Of a DNA stretch of 64,000 bases, positions 56,792 through 64,000 are shown piece by piece; the first letter of the stretch is position 1; every line of letters starts with the position of its first letter. Position numbers and translations under genes: made by a program. The notes below the pieces were generated by a model, which searched no databases, was not told where the DNA came from, and was given only the letters and a program-made list of their open reading frames with translations. The DNA lies in NCBI GenBank assembly GCA_012861695.1, contig JAAOOA010000006.1, forward strand, positions 12,119,879-12,183,878, written 5' to 3'. This DNA is from Trematomus loennbergii (taxonomy: Eukaryota; Chordata; Actinopteri; Perciformes; Nototheniidae).

Positions 56792-58121
56792 CAGTGGTTC
56801 TCAACCTTTTTACACCAAGTACCACCTGAGAAAATAGTTGGCTCTCCAAGTACCACCATATGACCAATGTTCAAATACAGTCTATGCACAGTTCATGCAG
56901 GACTCGGAGGCAAATGTATTCATAATAACATTATTTGTCGTCAGCCACAGCTACATGTACAAAGGGCAGTCTCTCTCTCTCTCTCACTCATTACTCACTC
57001 ACTCAAAAACCACAAGTGAGAACATAAAGAACAAAATAACTTCTCACACAACAAATGACAACTGTACATACATGTCATTTCCTCTACCAAAGTTTGAATG
57101 TAGGCCTCCTGCAACAACCTACATTGTAACAGAAAATGTCCTATTGGGAATTCAGTTCCACAATAATAATGAAAGCCTCCAGGAGCAGATGGGCCTAAGG
57201 GCTAATAGCTCATCTTCAGTCTGCTGATGTTTGCTATTGCCATTTCTGTGGTGGCAAAAAAGATAACAATTAAGGACAAGTGTGTGTGCTTTTTCAGCTT
57301 TTGACCTCGGTCACAGCCTTCTCTCCATTCTTTGAGCAAATGCCTTCTTCTCTTCCATCACAGCGTTGTTACTGTGCATATCACTTTTGCGTTGCTGGCG
57401 GAGCCTGCGCTTGGTTGATGACTGTACTCCTCCTCATTCACTTGTTCACTTTAGCTGGTAATATTCTCTTCTGTACCTCTCTTCCGAATACCTCCCGTTT
57501 TGAGCCACGTTTTTAACATCATTCAGCTTTCTTCTTTCTTTAGCTTGCTTGCAACGTTCGCGGGTAGTATGGTCGTCATTAGCAACGCCAGAAATACTTT
57601 TTTTTGTATTCGTTTCTAAATCTAAAAACAACAATAGCCTATTAGAACTTATTTAAACCACAGTTTCAATTATCTCAAGCTTATTTTCATTCGTTGTAGT
57701 ATTTTGATAGTATGATTTATTTTTTTATTAATGTTATTCAATCAAGCCTCAAAACTGATGTCACTTGTCCCTATAGCCTGTTTTAAATTGAAGTTGTCTG
57801 AGGTCCTTACCACCAGCTGCTCTTGCAGTAGTAAGTAGTGTACCTTACTTACTGTCCCAAATGTGCACAATGTAGTGACTGCTTTTCGTCTTTTTGTTAT
57901 AGTTGTGTTTTCTGTATTGGTTATGTCTGTTATGTGTAAGAACCGTTGCTGCCTTCTTGGCCAGGTCAGCATTGTAAATTAGATGTTGTCTCAATGTTTT
58001 CATCTGGTTAAATAAAATGTAAAAAAATAAATAAAAGAAAAATATGTTTTTTAAAATATTTTTTACATTTCAGATTCCTCTGCGTACCAATAGCGGGAGC
58101 TGTACATGTTGAGTACCACTG
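56792..58121. mobile_element. hAT-type non-autonomous transposon with perfect 8-bp TSD
   Basis: The left end cagtggttctcaac and the reverse complement of the right end (CAGTGGTACTCAAC) match at 13 of 14 positions. ctctatgg lies directly before (56784-56791) and after (58122-58129) the element, a perfect 8-bp duplication. The CAGTGGTTCTCAA end is typical of hAT-Charlie families. At 1330 bp it has no recognisable transposase. A LINE-like tail lies near its right end. Confidence 0.9.
57900..58039 (+). mobile_element. LINE-like 3' tail inside the hAT element
   Basis: cttcttggccaggtcagcat ... gatgttgtctcaatg ... ctggttaaataaaatg and an A-rich tail. From memory this resembles the 3' end of a fish LINE (form ggttaaataaaggttaaata). 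It could be a nested insertion or part of the hAT family's own sequence. Confidence 0.4.
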
Positions 58122-58891
58122 CTCTATGGCATCCTAATCGATGACCAAATAAACCTTAAACGCTTCAAATTGGAATGAATTGTTCGTGATTTTGCTGGAT
58201 TTCATTCGGGCGTTTTGAATTTGTTCAATAGTTAAATAAAAGCCAAATTACTGGAAACAGGGTTAAGTTTGGGGGTGACATGAAAGATTGTACAAGATTC
58301 TGTACAGGCCTGAGTCAGGGATGTTGTGGTTAGTCCTTAATGTAAATATTATAGGATTGTAAATATAAAAGATTGTCTTTAAATAGTAACAACTAACGTG
58401 AATTGAAAAGCAAAAAGGTTTTTAAATCTTTAAACAAGACATGCTGAAACGTTAGCTTATGGTTTATAGCCTACACTGCCGATATGAAATGTTATGGCCT
58501 TCTTTGCAAAGTTAAAGGCCTTGTGATTATTTTGGTCATTAAAACCACAAGGACATCTTTAAACCCAAAGATATTTGTTCAAAGTCATGCATGACGACAC
58601 AGATAACAGAGTCAGTAATGGCTTTTCTTTGTCACTGATTATGCTTAAAAACAACTGAAACCATGATAATCAAGATCTTTCGCTGAGCATCACACCTCCC
58701 TGCAGGTTTAAGTGTGTAAGCTGCACAACAGGCATACTAATAGAAAATACATTAAACAAGTACTTTACCCACAAGAGGGTTGTTTGTTTTGTTGAAGTGT
58801 TTCAGTCCAGTAATTTTTTTGTTATAAAAATGAAGCCAAAATGTGATGATCAAAAAATGCAAGCAACTGCTATCACTATATTTATCTCGTA

Positions 58892-59278
58892 TTAAAGGTA
58901 GGGTAGGTAAGTTTGAGAAACCGGCTCGAGATACACTTTGTTATATTCCATGGAATGCTCTTAACATCCAGATAGCAATGAATATCTTAAGTGCTTTGAC
59001 AAAAAATCCATAAAAACATTTCATCTGTGGAAGCCGTACTACTGTAAAAAGCACGACCAATCATTTTACCCGGCCCGGCTAAAATAACTGGATGGCCTAC
59101 CTGCCTGTCAGCCTTCCATCTGTGCACAAACTTATCTCGTGCCCTCATTGGTCATGTGCGCGTTCGTGTGTGTTGGAGGAGGGGCTCTGTAAGGAAGTGG
59201 CAGATTTTCTCCGGTTGTGTATTTTCAAATTCTCGCGATCTCGAGCCGGTTTCTCAAACTTACCTACCCCACCTTTAA
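58892..59278. mobile_element. MITE with 41-bp terminal inverted repeats
   Basis: The ends 58892-58932 and 59238-59278 are inverted repeats with 40 of 41 matches (ttaaaggtagggtaggtaag at left, with one A/G difference), continuing through gtttgagaaaccggctcgag. At 387 bp it has no ORF of note. The ends start with TTAA, as in the MITE at 33283. Kolobok-type TTAA duplication is a possible assignment. Confidence 0.88.
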
Positions 59279-62200
59279 AGAACACAATTTAGTTATTTCC
59301 ATTCCAGTGCTGACATTCTTCAAATACTTCATCCTTCACTCTCTCTGTGTGTGTGTGTACGTACATGAGAGCATGCACATATTTAAAAACCAGATAGAGG
59401 TGCGTGTCCAAGTATGTTCACGTCCCCTCCGCACATCTGGCTCTTGTTACAGCTGCTGTGACCTGTGTGTGATTCGGCTGCAGCCCAGCCCCCATCGCTC
59501 CTCTGTGGGAGCGCTGGGTAATGACTCCTCGCTGCTGCAGTTCCCAGGACCCCCGGCTGTTTGGGTGTTCGCTCCGTTGCTTTGCTCTGGGCTGGGGGGG
59601 GGGGGGGGCTCCTGCTGACCAGTTTGTTATTTTTCTCCTTCTTTATCTTCAGGGGGATGTTTTTTTAAGGAGAAGGAGTGAAGCCAGACCTGTATGTCAG
59701 GATGTCCAGGAACACTATGATGCACTGCTCCTCAGGATGGCCTTCTTACATGGCCTGGTGGGGCAGGTTTTAGATAGTAATTATTGGTTTGAGCTAATGC
59801 AGTTGCCTTTTTGTTATTCACTTAATCTAAAAAGATACACAAGGATAACAAAATGTTATCAGTGGCTGAGCTGGAATGAAAGTCCTGACCCACATCTCGT
59901 GCTTCAGGCTATTTGCACCAGATTTCTTATTTTAGAAAGAAAAGTTTATCCACAAAAATGCAATATCTACACATAAGCCTATAGTCAGCTGCCTGAAAAT
60001 GTAGCTTAATAAAATACCTAAAGAAGTAACCAGAAATGGCTTACAGGGATCTTGTCATCTTGTCATACTTATAAAATAAATCAGATTGCTTTTACCCAAC
60101 ATTGTGACATAACTGCTTCTATGCAAGAATACCACAGCTAAAGGTGGATCAAAGACTATTCTCCGTTGCCCAACTTGTTATGCGGTAAGGAGTGTGTAGG
60201 CGTGATTCTGTTTTGTTCATTGACACCGAGAAGGTGCGACAGATGGATGACAGCAACTCAAGATCGCTGCTCGGTACTTTGTCTTTTAACTAGCTCATTT
60301 CAAACCTCTCTGCTTTTGTTTGATACATTCATCTTGTTCAAGTTATCTTGAAATCATTTACCAAAAACAGCATAACCGCAATCATGTAGACTACAGTAAC
60401 ATCTGCATCTATATTGCGGTGTGTTATATCATTTATAAATTCAGGTTCACCTTGAAGAGTTTTTGATTTCTGATATGCAACATCAGCTTCTTATTTACTT
60501 CAACTATTTGCAAAGATTTCCTCTTTGAACTGCATTACAATGCTTCAAGTTAAAATAACACAACATACATGATTTTGAGCATGTTTTAAAAAAATAAAAT
60601 AATGACAGAAGATAAATTGAGGTTTTATTTTACCATTTAGGATACTTCATTTTAAATTAACACAAATAGTATAACACTGGATCAGTTATTTGTGTATGTG
60701 GTTGTAGTGGTTTATAATTTGTTGAGGGTGTTTTAGCACCAAAGACCTTCCTCTTAACACAGAGCAAATATACTAACATTGCTGTTTTTTATTTTTTATT
60801 AAAATAAAGTTTTTATTGTCTCTCAGAAACATGGAGACTTCTATCTGCTGAGAAAGTGTGTTGTTAAGTGCACTTCAACCCTCTTTATCATAAGTAAAGT
60901 GTTCACATGTGGTTATGTATTTATTTCGTCCCTTTTTTCAAACTGAAAATAAGTTGACTGCCTCATTTGTTTCTATGATTAAATGTGTATTTCATCAAAT
61001 ACAAAAAGAACATTCCAACTGCAGCACAGCTCTCTTAATATCGACCATTAAAATACTCCATATCAGTCGACCACTAGAGTGAAAAGCAAAAGTCTCCCGC
61101 TGCAGTTAATTATCTACCAAAGAAGAGAAGCTTGCAGTGAGATGGAGTGAGATCTGGGTCTACTTAGAGAGAGAGAGGACGGGGCGAGGAATAAAGGGAG
61201 GCTCTCTCATCGACAGCAACACAACGACGAAAGCCAGAGGGACCAAAGAGGCTGCAGAGATGCGCCACTCTACTGCTGATCAACCACACCGAGATGAGAG
61301 ACCATCTTTCTCTGCATGAAAGGCCCCGCCTCTTAATGGGTCCGCACCAAACAAGGGCCGGCATCCAACCGTTCTGACTGAATTGTGTTTGCAGCGCTAT
61401 CATTACTGCACTTCAAAGCAGCGCCATCTCTAGCGGGACGTGCTACACTCTACGGGACTGCACACTCTGTTGGAGACATCAGCTCTCATTGGCCAAAGTA
61501 GGCCAAAGACGCAGTACACAGGGGGGTGCGTAAAAGATTAATGAAGATATTGCACAAGTAAACCAGCCTACAAAACACGCTTAAGCATAATAAAATATTT
61601 AGAAGTGGCGATCTATATAGCTGGTGTGTTTGAGCCAGGTGTTTGACTCCAGGACCCTGAAAGGCCCTCAGGGTAAAGTAACATATCATGGATGAATAGA
61701 AACCGTGATGGCGTTTTAATAGGTGTTTTTTATTCAAGTTTGTTTGACATATACACTAGATATCATTAATAATTAAAGAGGGCAGAATCAGCGATGTATG
61801 AATATTGCAAAAACCATATGCTCGCTATGGTTGATTTTGTCAAAAGATGAAGGGCTTTTTGTGTAGCTATGAAAAGGAATTCCTCATTTTCATTATGATT
61901 TAACGATGTTTACTCCCCCTTAAAGTATCTCTCGACAAAATGTACTTGATATATTAAATGTTCTGTGCTTCTACAGTTTATTGCTCCTTTTGTGTACATT
62001 AGAATATCGTAAAACACATCTTTCTGTTCACAAAGATTGCAAATAATAAATGGCAGAAATAAGCATAAACCCTCTCAATGTTAATTAATTCCTAAAAGGC
62101 TATTTTCATTTTCATGTGGGCAGATTTACTGACAAGAGTGCATTTTAGTTGAGTAAATCCTATTATTCATTTCAATGCAGCTGGTGGAAAAACTAAGCCA

Positions 62201-63000
62201 CAGTTTGTGACATTTTTCTAAGTGCATTACGCTCTTTGCTACATAGTTAGATGAAAGACGTGCTGGCATCTCGTCAGGAGGCTACGGTAAGGCGGAGAAG
62301 CAAAGAGGTCTTGAAAGGTTCATGTGAAGGCGTTGGTGATTCTCGCTTCTGGCAGATGTTTCGGTGGCAAACCAGCACAAAAGTGAGGAAACACCTGTGT
62401 GGGATTCTACATAATCATGCAGAGCAGCTCATCTCAGCACTCAGCAGGCAGCTTCTTCCTCCATCATCTCTGGGCCAATCATATCCCGTCAGAAGATGTT
62501 CCATCAAATCCCTATTTCTCCGCAGTTAATTGCTTCACTTCTCTAGAGTCCAATTATGGTGTTCATACCTTCAGCCTCTCATTTCTGGTGTTTTCCGATT
62601 CACTCTGGTTGTACTTTTCAATAAAGTTTCAACTGAGAGATGTGAGAGAAGCACTTCAGTTCGCACAGGAAGAACGGTTTAGCAGAGCCTCTCAATGGAG
62701 GTGTTGCAGTTTATACAATGATGTCTTCACAGTATTCTGACAGGGTGAGACACTCAACAATTACAAGTTGTTGCAGGTGAGATAACAAGTGCAATTTTTA
62801 GAACCAAGGCCCTTTTTCTTCCTCCAGAGAAACGAAAGTACCCTTTTTATGGGGTGCTTTTTTTTCTTTTTTTCAATAAATGAATATATATCTACTGCTG
62901 TTTGCGCACAGTTTCCCTTTCCAAAAATATATTGATTGAATACAAAATAAAAATATCAGGTCGGGAAATTAGACTGTGAAGTTCCGATGCTCTCTCTACC

Positions 63001-63024
63001 CTCCTCCCTCCCTCCCTCCCTCCA
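63001..63024. repeat. (CCTC/CCCT)n short tandem repeat
   Basis: ctcctccctccctccctccc in a pyrimidine-rich stretch. Confidence 0.9.
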
Positions 63025-63445
63025 CGTCTCCTGCACAGCGGTGCGGACAGTCACTTCAGACAGACAGGTAGCAGCACCTCCCACCTTAAAGTCCCATGTT
63101 ATGCCGGCTTTTCTTGGCTTGTTTGAAGTTGAGTGGAGATGAACAATTACTAAACTGCCAGTGCCTCGAGTTCACAGCTAATTAGCCAAAATACTCTATA
63201 GATGAATTCAGACATAACGATCTTTTTGCCTGTAATGTCCTGCCTTAAACAGTAACTTCATCACACAGATTGTTGGCTGCTCATTTAATAACTATTCATT
63301 TTACTAGTTTGTTGTCTGCTCTTGTGCGTAGTGAATACTAAATAAGACCATTGTCTCCGTGTTAGCTGATTATTTTTGTAGAATTCTGTTGAGTATTAAA
63401 CAATTGCGTGAGTGTGAGGGTATTAAAATGAATTGGTCAGTAAGT

Positions 63446-63558
63446 CAGAGATGTGCAACTATTTTTTACTTTTTGTTTTAAAACATTTTTTTATAAATTA
63501 TTATGGGAAGTGCCCTTTTTCTCACTTGAGCCCCCCAAAATGTCTGTGCACGTCCCTG
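63446..63558. repeat. Possible tiny decayed MITE
   Basis: The left end cagagatgtgca and the reverse complement of the right end (CAGGGACGTGCA) match at 10 of 12 positions, over 113 bp. No target duplication is seen. The right end tgtgcacgtccctg recalls a fish repeat end. Confidence 0.3.
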
Positions 63559-64000
63559 CCGAACACTTTCATGACTTATGAATAAAGATAAATCATTGTA
63601 AGTCAACCGAACATGCCTCCACCCCTTTCCGCAAACTACATACGGTTCAAACTACATTATTTAATTGAGCAAATACTGACACAGATTAATGAACAAATAG
63701 AGACATTACTCATGTCCATGGGGTGTGACTTCAGCAATTATGTTACCACAAACATTGTGTAAAGTTGGGCAGAGACAAATTAATGAACATCGTCCAGATC
63801 AAGTGCTTACAGTAAAATAGGGACAGGCAGATTATAGATGGATATGAGAATAGACAGTGTCTGGGATTTTAGAGATTCAAATAATAAAATATAGCTTAAA
63901 GTGTTGTTATTCCTATCTTTTTACATTGGCTTTTATTTCTATTTGAAATATGTGTGATGTGTTCTGTTATTATGTTTGTTCCTTTCAGGACTCCACGTGG

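Noticed and set aside
59521..59976. 151-codon plus-strand ORF preceded by an acceptor-like cttctttatcttcag
   Set aside because: The segment from about 59653 has some exon-like look (LRRRSEARPVCQDVQ) but no family I recognise and no partner exon; the upstream part runs through a poly(G) tract.
62251..62740. Plus-strand ORFs near the window end
   Set aside because: No splice or domain context and no homology recognised.

Overview
The window looks like nuclear DNA from a teleost fish, probably a percomorph-type genome. The reasons are small exons in long introns with GT-AG splice sites, no dense ORFs, long (TG)n microsatellites, and decayed copies of transposon families I associate with teleosts. 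Species and assembly cannot be told from the sequence.

Only one protein-coding gene can be supported. It is a furin-type proprotein convertase on the minus strand, whose last 14 coding exons run from 36098 down to 1225. From the middle of the prodomain to the end of the P domain the exons line up with human FURIN (numbering from memory, residues 60-560) with no inserted or deleted codon. They are followed by the Cys-rich region, a transmembrane helix and a furin-type cytosolic tail ending [10 protein letters not shown]. The catalytic Asp, His, Asn and Ser, the primary (RKKR) and secondary (RTVVKR) prodomain cleavage sites, the prodomain pH-sensor His, the tail YxxI signal and the acidic cluster are all present. 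The exon with the start codon, signal peptide and first part of the prodomain was not found. The intron upstream of 36098 therefore probably runs past the window end, making it at least 27.9 kb.

Three places in otherwise clean exons lack one base: one in the catalytic-domain exon at a six-base C run (12845-12850) and two in the GC-rich last exon (a G run at 1628-1634 and a site near 1530-1580). Splice phases independently require exactly one and two extra bases in these exons. Homopolymer under-calling in the assembly is the likeliest cause, but real mutations cannot be excluded.

Layout: 1-1224 is the probable 3' UTR and downstream flank. 1225-14229 holds nine exons in fairly compact introns. 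14230-36098 holds the N-terminal catalytic and prodomain exons in 2.7-6.9 kb introns. 36099-64000 is one long intron without recognisable exons but with most of the identifiable mobile elements. The best of these are two hAT-type elements with TIRs and perfect 8-bp target duplications (51494-52925 and 56792-58121). The first sits inside a TTAA-flanked piggyBac-like element (50947-53458), and a LINE-like tail sits inside the second. A MITE with 41-bp TIRs lies at 58892-59278. In the other introns there are a TTAA-bounded MITE (33283-33795), a 16-bp minisatellite (33863-34100), a tRNA-like SINE fragment, an L2-like LINE tail nested in another repeat, and a candidate solo LTR.

I found no operon-like system, RNA gene, CRISPR array or plainly novel gene system. 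The points of real interest are the damaged-looking furin exons, the RGD-to-RGN change in the P domain, turnover of N-glycosylation sites, and the nested transposons.
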